Shown: in pieces, positions 19,890 to 30,808 of the stretch | Layout of the letters: each line of letters starts with the position of its first letter | Position numbering within the stretch: position 1 is the stretch's first letter | Assembly (NCBI GenBank): GCA_945836755.1 | Contig: CAMAMB010000002.1 | Location: 33,578-97,577 of the forward strand | Length of the DNA stretch: 64,000 nucleotides | Origin: an uncultured Bacteroidales bacterium | GTDB lineage: Bacteria > Bacteroidota > Bacteroidia > Bacteroidales > Bacteroidaceae | Direction of reading: 5' to 3' | Program-made: the position numbers and the translations under genes | Notes under the pieces: generated by a model | Database searches by the model: none | The model's input: only the letters and a program-made list of their open reading frames with translations | Told to the model about the DNA's origin: nothing

Positions 19890-21317
19890 TTGACCGTCTC
19901 ACTATCAGCCCTTGCCCTTTTAGCCTTGTATCCTTTGACCGATATATCTTCATTCTCGCTTGTCATCATGCTGCTGGCAGTCATTCAGCTGCTCGCAGCC
20001 TTTATATATTGGAGCATATTCTGGTGGGATAGTAAAAGGCCTGAGGCGATAGCTCAGCAGAACCAACCCACCTCTCTCAGCGACAGCGACCATGCTGCTC
20101 GCATAACCCTTATTGTACCGATAGGACCAAGCGACAACCGCGATGAGGCCATTGCCACCATTCAAGCGTTGAGACAACAGCAATATCAGGGGTATTGTGA
20201 AGTGGTTGTTGCTGACTTCACACATGACAACGACGACATACCACTGCAAGCCCTCATCGAGAACCTGGCGAACACGACCGAGGGGCTGCGCCTGCGCCAT
20301 ACAGCGGTGCCTACGTCCTCGCGCCAGATTGTGCCTCGAAAGTTGGCTCTTACTCTGGGCTTCAAGGCCGCCTGGGGCGAATGGGTCATGGTCGTTCGCC
20401 CGGGGGCCATCCCCCCCGACACTCACTGGGTAGAAGCCTGCGCAGCGCACATGACTTCCGGCTACGACTATATACAATACTATACCACGTATCGTCCGTG
20501 CGACACATCCTCACCCCTTCCCCCTGACACACCGAAGTCTGATAGGGTCAATCTACGTAAGAAGCCAAAATACTCACCCTCGGCCACACTGACCTTCGAG
20601 CACATTCATCATTACCTTGACGTGTGGTACGCCTGGCAAAAAGGGATACGTTTCAATCCGCCACTCGAAGGCTATGCCCTGCGCAAAGAGTGGTTCCTCG
20701 CCGAAGGGGGCTTTAGTGACAGCCTTGCCTTCAACTTTGGCGAAGAAACCATCCTCATTGCCCGTCACGCATTGCCCTCACGCACTGCCATGGTGCTATC
20801 ACCCTCTTCCACCCTACATCTGCGTGCCCCATCGACTACCGAACTTTACTTTGAACGTATCGTGCGGTCTGAGAGCCACCAATATACAGATGTTGAGGCC
20901 GCGCCGCTTACCGCCACACGCCAGGCGACAGTCGTCATTGCTGTCTACGCATATATGGCTGCTTTTATTACCTGGCTTCTCACACGCCTCGCCCAGGTGG
21001 GATATTATCTTTTACCACCAGACTACGACAATGAGGTACTTTCGTGGCTCGCTCCCGTCTTCAGCCTGGACTACCGCCCCATATTCGACAGCCTGATCGA
21101 TGCGCTTTGTATCCTCATTCTTTTTATCTTTGCAGGTCTGACCCGCAAGGGGCTTCGGCGCATAGCCGGTTCGCTTGGTGAGAGCCTGCCGGGTAGTTTC
21201 AGTTTCCTGGCCTTTGTACTCTCCGCACCCTACAGGTGGCTGCGCATTAGCTTCGGCCGTACCTACCACAGCCCCGACTTCGACCGCAAGGCCTATCCCC
21301 ATAGCGCTACCCCCTAA
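19890..21317 (+). CDS. membrane-associated glycosyltransferase-like protein
   Basis: N-terminal TM helices, GT2-like ITLIVPIGPSDNRDEAIATIQALRQQQYQGYCEVVVADF, C-terminal TM helices; true start uncertain (track start is a non-ATG codon). Confidence 0.65.
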   Translation: MTVSLSALALLALYPLTDISSFSLVIMLLAVIQLLAAFIYWSIFWWDSKRPEAIAQQNQPTSLSDSDHAARITLIVPIGPSDNRDEAIATIQALRQQQYQGYCEVVVADFTHDNDDIPLQALIENLANTTEGLRLRHTAVPTSSRQIVPRKLALTLGFKAAWGEWVMVVRPGAIPPDTHWVEACAAHMTSGYDYIQYYTTYRPCDTSSPLPPDTPKSDRVNLRKKPKYSPSATLTFEHIHHYLDVWYAWQKGIRFNPPLEGYALRKEWFLAEGGFSDSLAFNFGEETILIARHALPSRTAMVLSPSSTLHLRAPSTTELYFERIVRSESHQYTDVEAAPLTATRQATVVIAVYAYMAAFITWLLTRLAQVGYYLLPPDYDNEVLSWLAPVFSLDYRPIFDSLIDALCILILFIFAGLTRKGLRRIAGSLGESLPGSFSFLAFVLSAPYRWLRISFGRTYHSPDFDRKAYPHSATP

Positions 21318-21396
21318 GCTCCGGTTGGCTCCTGCTGCCACCTGCCCACACCCACCTTCAACCTACCGGCCCATCGCACATCACTATCTAACCTAT

Positions 21397-22017
21397 ATGC
21401 TCCCACTTCAATTTATCACCCATCAGACTGAGCGATACAGCTACGAAGAGTCCGCAGAAATTGCCCTCAAGGGTGGCTGCAAATGGATCCAACTTCGCAT
21501 GAAGGGCCATACCGATGACGAAGTGCGCCCTATCGCCCGGCGTTTGTTGAAGGCATGTCGGGCGGCTGAGGCTGTACTCATTATTGACGACCGGGTACAT
21601 CTCGTCAACGAGATACAATGTGATGGCGTCCACCTCGGACAGCAGGACATGCCTATCGCTGAGGCTCGGTCCCTGTTGGGTGAGGGTTTCCTCATTGGCG
21701 GCACGGCCAACACCCCGGAGCAGGCCGTACAGGTCTGCGTAGATGGTGGCGACTACGTGGGCTGCGGGCCCTTCCGCTTCACTACCACTAAAGAAAACCT
21801 GTCCCCAGTGCTCGGCCTCGAGGGATATAAGTCTATTGTGTCTGCGCTACGTGCCAAGCGCATACGCCGCCCCATCTGCGCCATTGGAGGCATCACCCTC
21901 GACGACGTACCGGCCATCATGCAGACCGGCGTCCAGGGCATTGCCGTCAGTGGGGCTATCTTACACGCTCCCGACCCCATCCAGGCCATCCATCGCTTTC
22001 TCCACTGCTCTTACTGA
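21397..22017 (+). CDS. thiE: thiamine phosphate synthase
   Basis: FITHQTERYSYEESAEIALKGGCKWIQLRMKG, DGVHLGQQDMP, VGCGPFRFTTTK, ICAIGGITLDDV; ATG at 21397. Confidence 0.92.
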   Translation: MLPLQFITHQTERYSYEESAEIALKGGCKWIQLRMKGHTDDEVRPIARRLLKACRAAEAVLIIDDRVHLVNEIQCDGVHLGQQDMPIAEARSLLGEGFLIGGTANTPEQAVQVCVDGGDYVGCGPFRFTTTKENLSPVLGLEGYKSIVSALRAKRIRRPICAIGGITLDDVPAIMQTGVQGIAVSGAILHAPDPIQAIHRFLHCSY

Positions 22018-22087
22018 GGCATCCCCCATTCCGGCGATGGCCTTGCCTTATCCTCCAGTACCATCTATTCACACACTCACTATATAA

Positions 22088-23875
<1,788 letters not shown>

Positions 23876-23900
23876 ACACTATCCTGAACGACAACAAGCC

Positions 23901-23934
23901 GGGTTGACCTCCACGTGTGGAAGTCAACCCTTTT
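23901..23934 (+). terminator. rho-independent terminator after thiC
   Basis: GGGTTGACCTCCACGTGTGGAAGTCAACCC stem-loop followed by TTTT. Confidence 0.85.
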
Positions 23935-24351
23935 GCTACGTATATGGCGCCCCTTGGCAATGTCTGCCACGTGTGCCCCCATCCCTTTACCCCCGCCCGA
24001 AGAGGAAAGAAGGAATGAGTGAAAGTAAATACGTTTCATACGCGTTAAATTAATATGGTTGGAAATAATTGGATGCGTGGCGTGGAGGCCTTCATGAAAG
24101 CTGCGCCGGGAGACGCTCCCGCGCATAACTAATCAAAAGCCTGGAGCTAAAACTCATTGTAAATTTTTACCCCTCCGAGATTATATAAGATTAACCATAA
24201 AAAGCTGCAACAGGCATTACGCGCAGCTGTGGGAGCGACTACCCAACAGGGGCATCATGCGCCGAAAGGAGGCATGCGAGAATAGGGGTATGGTGATGCT
24301 GGCCGCGAAAACAGGTAGTTGTCTAAGAATTAGGACATGCACATCGGGAAT

Positions 24352-24500
24352 TTCTACAAGTACATCTAAGATTTCCTACAAGTACATCTAGCTTTTCCTA
24401 CATGTACATCTAGGTTTTCCTACATGTACATCTAGGTTTTCCTACATGTACATCCAGGTTTTCCTACATGTACATCCAGGTTTTCCTACATGTACATGGA
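24352..24500. repeat. 22-bp tandem repeat array, near-palindromic unit CCTACATGTACATCTAGG plus TTTT
   Basis: GTACATC/GTACATG recurs at exactly 22-bp steps: 24360, 24382, 24404, 24426, 24448, 24470, 24492. Confidence 0.96.
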
Positions 24501-24596
24501 TGAAATAATGAGGGGCACCAAAAAAAACACAACTGAGGACGTAGCATCCCTGCCCGCCCCTTTCAGGGTCGGGAATTAAGGGGGGGCAACGCCTTA

Positions 24597-24616
24597 GATA
24601 GGACTAACGTCCTATC
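24597..24616. other. perfect 8-bp stem-loop GATAGGAC-TAAC-GTCCTATC
   Basis: Direct inspection; about 100 nt upstream of the small ORF at 24712. Confidence 0.6.
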
Positions 24617-24711
24617 CTATTGTCTCCGTCCCCTCCGGGGGCACGCTTACAATGAAGACATGTACGTTTAGCCATCCCCTCGGGCATGCTCTTCATAACA
24701 TAAATACATCC

Positions 24712-24873
24712 ATGAAAAAAATGTACAAGGCCCCCTGTGTGGCAGAAACACATGCTCCACACGCCCATAACTTAATGAAAATGTCTGCACGTATGCCCCC
24801 AGAGGGGGCAAATAACCCAGGGGAGAGCCCACGCCCTACCTACGCGGCCCTTCCTCTCTTTCTCCGCCCCTGA
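24712..24873 (+). CDS. putative small peptide (53 aa, MKKxYxxP-type)
   Basis: ATGAAAAAAATGTACAAGGCCCCC: MKKMYKAPCVAETHAPHAHNLMKMSARMPPEGANNPG; resembles small Bacteroidetes ORFs starting MKKxYxxP. Track start 24652 is less likely. Confidence 0.45.
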   Translation: MKKMYKAPCVAETHAPHAHNLMKMSARMPPEGANNPGESPRPTYAALPLFLRP

Positions 24874-25032
24874 AGGAGCAAGGCGCATTCCAGGCCTCCA
24901 CCCTCCTCATTCCACATGCCGCCCCTGCCAATGTGCCTGTCCCCCGGCAGACACATATAGGCATTACAGCAGATGCCATATAGACCACAACCCGGCGCTG
25001 ACGCGGTAGAGCGCCCCGACGGCATGGAGAAA

Positions 25033-25809
25033 CTACAACGGGAGGGTAAGGAGCTGCGACAAATGGGTGATGACAAAGTCTGCCTCGGGGGAAACGGTCG
25101 CCGTATCCGTCGGCGAGACCTCCAGCTCTATGCCACGGGCCGAAGGGATGGTCGATGGATCCTCCCATCCACGTCCCTTGTACCACACGGTACGACAGCC
25201 AATGGCGTGGGCCGGACGGATGTCATTCTTCACGCTGTCGCCCACCATCACGCAGCGGTCAGGAGCCACGCCGGCAGCTTCGACAGCCAACCGGTATATC
25301 TCCGTGGAAGGCTTGCGTACATTCACCGTGGCACTTTCAACCACCGCTTCAAAATAAGAAGCCAAACCGTATTCTCTCAAAACCGTGGGAAGGTTGCCGT
25401 AAAAGTTGGAGACCATGACCAGTGCATGGCCACGCTTGGTAAGTGCCTCCAACACAGCGGCCGACTGCTCAGTGCAGCGTCGGGCGACTTGGTCGAGACG
25501 GCTTGCCAGTTGCCGGGCCACAGCTTCAAGCTCGTCACCGGCCTCACAAACGGGCCGACCCAAAGCCTGAAGTGCTATGAGCTCCTGCCTCATCTTGACG
25601 AGTTGTGTCTGATAGAAGTCGTAAGAAGGTTGGACCAGGGTTTTGTCCCGTTCGAGTGCCCGCTCCCCGGCAATATAGGCTTGGCGCAGCGTGGCATCGT
25701 CCATGGAAAAACCCGCAGCCTCGTAGGCCTCTTTGATAAGATGATACCAGTGGCAGGCCTGCGCGTCAAGCGTGCCGCCGTAATCAAGGAGAATGGTACA
25801 TGGCTTCAT
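25033..25809 (-). CDS. HAD-family hydrolase
   Basis: ILLDYGGTLDAQ, VMVSNFYGN, VMVGDSVKNDIRPA motifs (first motif DYGGT rather than DxDGT). Confidence 0.82.
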   Translation of the reverse strand: MKPCTILLDYGGTLDAQACHWYHLIKEAYEAAGFSMDDATLRQAYIAGERALERDKTLVQPSYDFYQTQLVKMRQELIALQALGRPVCEAGDELEAVARQLASRLDQVARRCTEQSAAVLEALTKRGHALVMVSNFYGNLPTVLREYGLASYFEAVVESATVNVRKPSTEIYRLAVEAAGVAPDRCVMVGDSVKNDIRPAHAIGCRTVWYKGRGWEDPSTIPSARGIELEVSPTDTATVSPEADFVITHLSQLLTLPL

Positions 25810-25885
25810 GGCAGACATTAAAAGCTGTTTGAAAAGAAGGTAAGGCAAAGTCGTTAGCGGCAGCTGGTCGAGGGCTGGTGCGGCT

Positions 25886-26887
25886 TTAGCGCATGAGCTG
25901 CTTGTTGCCCACTTTGACCAAGGCCACGCCTATGAGCACCCACACAGTCTCTCTCACGCGAGTGTAGAGCCCGGTCAAGACTCCCATGCCCGGCGCCGAG
26001 AGATGAAGCAGACCCAGGATGAGAAGCAGACCACCCTCACGCGCCCCGAGCTGCATGGGGAAGAAAAACAGGAGGTTGCCCATCAGCGACGAGAAGGCCA
26101 GTATGAAAATGGCATCACTGAGACCCAACGAGACGCCAAGGGAGAGAAGGATAAACCAATACTCTAACGAATTGACTAAACGGGCCACAAACTCTGCTGT
26201 AAGCGAGGCCCAGAACGCGCGTGGCATGGAGTGAAGAAGCGCTATGCCTTCGTCTATCTGCCTTATCTGGTCGAGGTGGCTCTCATAAAACTTGCGCGAC
26301 CAACGACGTAGCACCGGTACATACAGCAAGGGCACTATCAGGCGTTCAATCACGCCCTTGCGATAGAAGAAGGCAAAGCCAACGAACACGGCAAGCACTA
26401 CGACCACAAATCCACCCAGCAAGGCCCAGAGCAACGGGGTCATAAGCTCGGTGTGGAGGATGACGAAGAGCAGGGCAGCGAAGCTCCACAGACAGAAGTG
26501 CGACAAGATGTGCATCATGGAATACAGCGCTACGCTCGAGATGGCATGACAGGTGCCAATGTAGCTGCTCAGTTCCATCACCCTATACGGCCCGCCCCCA
26601 AAACCGAAGGGCGTGGTGTAACTAAAAGCAAAACCCGAGACGGTGAGTTTATAGGCGTGACGATAAGAGAGATGGCGCTCATGGCTGCCACTATTGACAA
26701 TGATCTGAAAGGCCCGTGCATTGAAAGCGTAGACTATCACCCACACACCAAGCACCGCCGGGAAATAAAGACCGGCGCGTCCGATGTTGGCTACGAGCGT
26801 CTCGTAGTCGACATCGAACGTGAGCAGCATCACGGCAATAGAGGCTACGCCGAATAGGAGGAAGAGGTTTCGTACAAATGGCGACAT
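25886..26887 (-). CDS. lysylphosphatidylglycerol synthase TM region/UPF0104-type flippase-like membrane protein
   Basis: Polytopic; TPFGFGGGPYRVMELSSYIG and PMQLGAREGGLLLILGL motifs. Confidence 0.8.
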   Translation of the reverse strand: MSPFVRNLFLLFGVASIAVMLLTFDVDYETLVANIGRAGLYFPAVLGVWVIVYAFNARAFQIIVNSGSHERHLSYRHAYKLTVSGFAFSYTTPFGFGGGPYRVMELSSYIGTCHAISSVALYSMMHILSHFCLWSFAALLFVILHTELMTPLLWALLGGFVVVVLAVFVGFAFFYRKGVIERLIVPLLYVPVLRRWSRKFYESHLDQIRQIDEGIALLHSMPRAFWASLTAEFVARLVNSLEYWFILLSLGVSLGLSDAIFILAFSSLMGNLLFFFPMQLGAREGGLLLILGLLHLSAPGMGVLTGLYTRVRETVWVLIGVALVKVGNKQLMR

Positions 26888-27777
26888 AGGCTTTCGTGGC
26901 GTGCTCTCATGTAGAAGAAGAGGGCGTTGAGCACAGTTAATTCAAAGGCTAAATAATAGAGGGGCTGACCGAGCAACATGGAGATGTAGAGTACAATGGC
27001 TCTTGTGTTAAAGGTAAGGATATTGGCATAGGCCATCAGCGGCAGGCTGCCCTGGCGAAAATCCTCGCGCAGCTTCTCAGGCAGCGCGCCGTCAGGGAAC
27101 ATCTCTGCGAGCTTCCTTCTCAAAGTCTGGAAGGCCGGGGTCATGCTCTCTTGAGCTGCTGTGTAACGAGCATAGAAATAGAGGAAAAGTCGCCAGATGA
27201 AATCGTCGCGCCAGCGCAGGCGTTTGAACTCTGCCTTCAGGCTATCGGCTGCCTCCAACTCACTGCCGCCGTGGCCCTTCATGAAGTAGAGATGTATGTT
27301 GCGATAGTAGTCAGCGAGCTTACACTGGTTGCCGTGACAGATGAAACCGGTGAAGGCGCACAGCACCCATATCCAGATGCCCCAGTCCGTAGAGGTAAAG
27401 GGGATGGTAGTATGCTGGAGGCGCAGGCAGATAGCCGCATAGATGGCTATGAACCATACGTCGCCGGCAAAGCCGTCGAGCACACGTCCCAAGCGGGTCT
27501 TCTGGCCTGTCATACGGGCCAGCTGGCCGTCGGCGCTGTCTAAGAGATTGGCCACAAACAGGGAGAGGATGCCCAACAGCACACTCTGCGTTTCGGTCGA
27601 AGCGAAGAAGCAACCCGCCAACGCACCGAGCACGATACTGAGAAGGGTAACCACATTGGGATGTACGTGAAGCAGGCGAAAAAGGTGCGCCCAGAGCAGA
27701 CCTAAGGGGCGGGTCAGATGAATGTCAAGCCACTCTTCAGTGTCTTGCGACTTAAAAGTAGAACTTAAAGTAGTCAT
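26845..27777 (-). CDS. CDP-alcohol phosphatidyltransferase family protein
   Basis: DSADGQLARMTGQKTRLGRVLDGFAGD (CDP-alcohol phosphotransferase-type motif), multiple TM helices. Confidence 0.9.
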   Translation of the reverse strand: MTTLSSTFKSQDTEEWLDIHLTRPLGLLWAHLFRLLHVHPNVVTLLSIVLGALAGCFFASTETQSVLLGILSLFVANLLDSADGQLARMTGQKTRLGRVLDGFAGDVWFIAIYAAICLRLQHTTIPFTSTDWGIWIWVLCAFTGFICHGNQCKLADYYRNIHLYFMKGHGGSELEAADSLKAEFKRLRWRDDFIWRLFLYFYARYTAAQESMTPAFQTLRRKLAEMFPDGALPEKLREDFRQGSLPLMAYANILTFNTRAIVLYISMLLGQPLYYLAFELTVLNALFFYMRARHESLCRHLYETSSSYSA

Positions 27778-27801
27778 CAGGATGGGGCTGATAGATGGAG
27801 G

Positions 27802-28695
27802 TTATACTGAGAGGGAGTTGGCCGCAGAATGAAGCGTCTCGTCGGCAGCTAAGAGGGCGATAGCCTTGGCGGCGGCCTTTCGACAAGGCGCAAAGCTGGG
27901 CCAGTCGTTGAAGTCGATGATGTACGCCTCGCCTGAAGGGGTCACAATGGCATCACCCCCATAGACAGTGAGTCCCAGCACCTCGGCAGCCAGTTCGGCC
28001 TGCGTCTGCAAGTCCTCTTCGCTGAAGGCGGGTGGAAGCGGCAAGTCATTGGCACAGGCTATGCCGAACTTCTCATAGCCTAACGTGCTGGCAAGATGGA
28101 CAGAGAAGAAGCGGCCACCGCCTACGCCGTAGAACTTGATGGGCGTGCCCTCTACATGGCTCTCTATAAGTACACGCAGAATGTGGCGGGTGGCAAAGTC
28201 TGCCAACACGGAGGCAAGCTCTTCCACCTGAGACACCGCACGGATGTCCGCTGCACTCTGGCTGCACTCGTCGGCGCGTTTGATCCAGAAGCGCGGAACC
28301 TGGCCGGACAGCGTGGACGATGGAAGCTCGGCCGGTAAACCCTCAGAGGGGTTGACAGCCACAAGGGGGGGAAGATGGACACCGGCCTCGCCTAACCGCT
28401 CTGCCACATAGGCCCGGTGAAGCGCCTGAAGAGCTATCGCGGAGTTATAGACAGGAAGCCCTTCAGCCTCGGCGACAGCGAGATCGGCCACCACGCGACG
28501 GCTGCGTGCCATGGAAAACACACAGTCGAAGGCGGAGAGGTCAGGGGAGATAAAGAAATCTTCCTGGAGCGTAGACACCTCATGGCCACAACGGCACAGA
28601 CGCGAGACTACGGAGGAGAAAATGGCCTCATCGCGGTTCGCTGCTCCGGGACTGAAGCAGGTGGCGCGGCGCACAGCCAGTATCTTTTTGGGCAT
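27802..28695 (-). CDS. ATP-grasp-like protein
   Basis: RFWIKRADE, LRVLIESHVEGTPIKFYGVGGGRFFSVH, YIIDFNDWPSFAPCR: ATP-grasp-like lysine, hinge and metal-binding D/N elements. Confidence 0.72.
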   Translation of the reverse strand: MPKKILAVRRATCFSPGAANRDEAIFSSVVSRLCRCGHEVSTLQEDFFISPDLSAFDCVFSMARSRRVVADLAVAEAEGLPVYNSAIALQALHRAYVAERLGEAGVHLPPLVAVNPSEGLPAELPSSTLSGQVPRFWIKRADECSQSAADIRAVSQVEELASVLADFATRHILRVLIESHVEGTPIKFYGVGGGRFFSVHLASTLGYEKFGIACANDLPLPPAFSEEDLQTQAELAAEVLGLTVYGGDAIVTPSGEAYIIDFNDWPSFAPCRKAAAKAIALLAADETLHSAANSLSV

Positions 28696-28822
28696 AATGA
28701 TAATAGTAAAAACGGCAAGGGTGACAAGAGACCTTCAGAATGGTCAACGCCACACCTATCATATAAGGAGGCCGTGTGTGAAAGGCAGTCGGGCTGCCGA
28801 AGATGGGGACACGTAGAGCCGT

Positions 28823-29521
28823 CTACGTGGCGGCAAGAAAGGCTTCGGCTTTGGCGATGTCTGTGGCATGATCTATGTCGAGCACCTTACTCATGGGATA
28901 GGCTTTGACGCGCCAGCCGTCTGAGAGCAGGGCACGCTGGAAGTTCCGCATACGGCTCTGGCCCTCGGCTATGCAGCGGCGTAGAGTGGTCAATACTTCC
29001 GGCCGCAGCAAGTATATACCGGCTGAGACATAGGTCTCACCATGGTGAGCATCATTAAAGGCCGTGATGTTCAGCCGAGCATCGGTAGCCACATAGAGTG
29101 GTTTTTCGTCGTCCACGTAAGCGGTAACGGCCATCAGGGCATCCACCTCCATGGAGTCAAAGGCTGCTATGTAGGCTGCGAAGTCGTCTTCTCTGAAGAT
29201 GGTATCTACCGTCGTCAGACAGAAGGGGCTTGGCGGCAGGTGGTCAGCCAGCACAGCCAAGGAGTGCATGGAGCTGGGGGTGGATTGGACGTATACACTG
29301 AGGTCATCGGAAGCAGTCTCAGCTGCTCGCAGATGGTTGACCACTTCGGGCATCTGCGGGTTGACAATGACATCAATGTGCTCCGCCTTCATGCGGCGGA
29401 AGATGCGTAGCAGGCGGTCTATTAAGGCCTCACCGCCCACTGTGACCATGGGCTTGGAAGCCTTTACTCCCTCAGCCTGAAGGCGAGACCCTTCGCCTGC
29501 GGCTATGATGGCATAGTTCAT
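28823..29521 (-). CDS. nucleotidyltransferase (NTP_transferase) family protein
   Basis: YAIIAAGEGSRLQAEGVKASKPMVTVGGEALIDRLL. Confidence 0.88.
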   Translation of the reverse strand: MNYAIIAAGEGSRLQAEGVKASKPMVTVGGEALIDRLLRIFRRMKAEHIDVIVNPQMPEVVNHLRAAETASDDLSVYVQSTPSSMHSLAVLADHLPPSPFCLTTVDTIFREDDFAAYIAAFDSMEVDALMAVTAYVDDEKPLYVATDARLNITAFNDAHHGETYVSAGIYLLRPEVLTTLRRCIAEGQSRMRNFQRALLSDGWRVKAYPMSKVLDIDHATDIAKAEAFLAAT

Positions 29522-29623
29522 AGTGGCATATTGAAGTTCCGCCCCTTGTCAGAGGCGGAACGTAAAAGTGGATTGTTTTACCTGTGTCTATCTGGGGTAG
29601 AAAGCCACAGCGTCTGAATGACC

Positions 29624-30808
29624 TTAGCCTCGTTCCTTACGCTCCTGATAGAGCTTGGGAAGTGGATCCTTATGGGCTTCGTCATAGGCTGCACGGTGGC
29701 GGCAGATGTCAATGGCAGCATAAATGGCCTGGCGGAAGGAGTCGGGCTTCGCAATGCCTTGGCCGGCGATGTCGTAAGCTGTGCCATGATCGGGGGAAGT
29801 ACGCACGATGGGAAGCCCTGCGGTAAAGTTGACACCGTCGCCAAAGGAGAGGGATTTGAGGGCCGTCAGGCCTTGGTCGTGATACATGGCCAGCACGCCG
29901 TCAAACTGTTTATAAAGCCCGGCGCCGAAGAAGCCATCGGCAGCAAAGGGCCCGAAGCAGGTAATGCCCGACTCCATCGTGGCTGTGATAACGGGCTTGA
30001 TGATCTCCTCCTCTTCAGCGCCTAACAGACCGCCATCGCCGCTGTGGGGGTTGAGCGAGAGCACAGCGATACGGGGGTTGGAAAGGCCGAAGTCGCGACA
30101 CAGCGACCTGTGGAAGAGGCGCAGCTTGTGTTCCACGCTGTCAGCGGTGATGGCCATGGGCACTTCAGACAAGGGCAGATGGGTGGTGACAAGGGCCACC
30201 CGCATCAGTTCGTTGAAGAGCACCATGAGCACGTTGTCTGCATCATGGGCATCGAGGGGGGAAGCTTCCACCTTATCAGAGGCTTGAGCCGTCGCACTGT
30301 TCAGCCTGGCGAAGCGGTCAAGCAGATACTCTGTGTGGCCCACAAAGTGGAATTCAGGGGAATTCTGAATACCGGCCTTGTTGATGGGAGCCGTCACAAG
30401 GGCGTCAATCTCACCTTCACGGAGGGCTGCCACTGCTGCCTCCAACGACAGGAAGGCTGCGCGTCCCGCCTCGGGTGTGGTACGGCCGAAGTCCACGGTG
30501 AGTTCGTCAGAGGAGCAACTCACGAAGTTAAGCCTTTCGGGCACGGCCTCGGCAGCTGAAGCCACGGGGTGGAACGCTGTCTGCAGGCCGAGGGTTTTAC
30601 GATGTTGCTGAGCTGCCTTGGGATGGCCGAAGACCACAGGCACACAGAGGTCGAACATGGTGGGCTCGGCAAAGGTTTTAAGGATGAGCTCATAGCCCAC
30701 GCCGTTAGTATCACCCTGGGTGATGCCAATGCGTAGTCGCTTGGTAGGAGGGGTTACAGCCAATTCTTCCTGAGGGAGGCTGTCAGTCGTCAATATTCTA
30801 TTTGTCAT
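29624..30808 (-). CDS. pdxA: 4-hydroxythreonine-4-phosphate dehydrogenase
   Basis: RIGITQGDTNGVGYELILK, LVTAPINKAGI, GHTEYL, LNPHSGDGGLLGAEE, YHDQGLTALK, VRTSPDHGTAYDIAG. Confidence 0.95.
   Translation of the reverse strand: MTNRILTTDSLPQEELAVTPPTKRLRIGITQGDTNGVGYELILKTFAEPTMFDLCVPVVFGHPKAAQQHRKTLGLQTAFHPVASAAEAVPERLNFVSCSSDELTVDFGRTTPEAGRAAFLSLEAAVAALREGEIDALVTAPINKAGIQNSPEFHFVGHTEYLLDRFARLNSATAQASDKVEASPLDAHDADNVLMVLFNELMRVALVTTHLPLSEVPMAITADSVEHKLRLFHRSLCRDFGLSNPRIAVLSLNPHSGDGGLLGAEEEEIIKPVITATMESGITCFGPFAADGFFGAGLYKQFDGVLAMYHDQGLTALKSLSFGDGVNFTAGLPIVRTSPDHGTAYDIAGQGIAKPDSFRQAIYAAIDICRHRAAYDEAHKDPLPKLYQERKERG

Noticed and set aside
24352-24500. CRISPR array
   Set aside because: Units are contiguous 22-bp tandem repeats with no unique spacers and no cas genes in the window.
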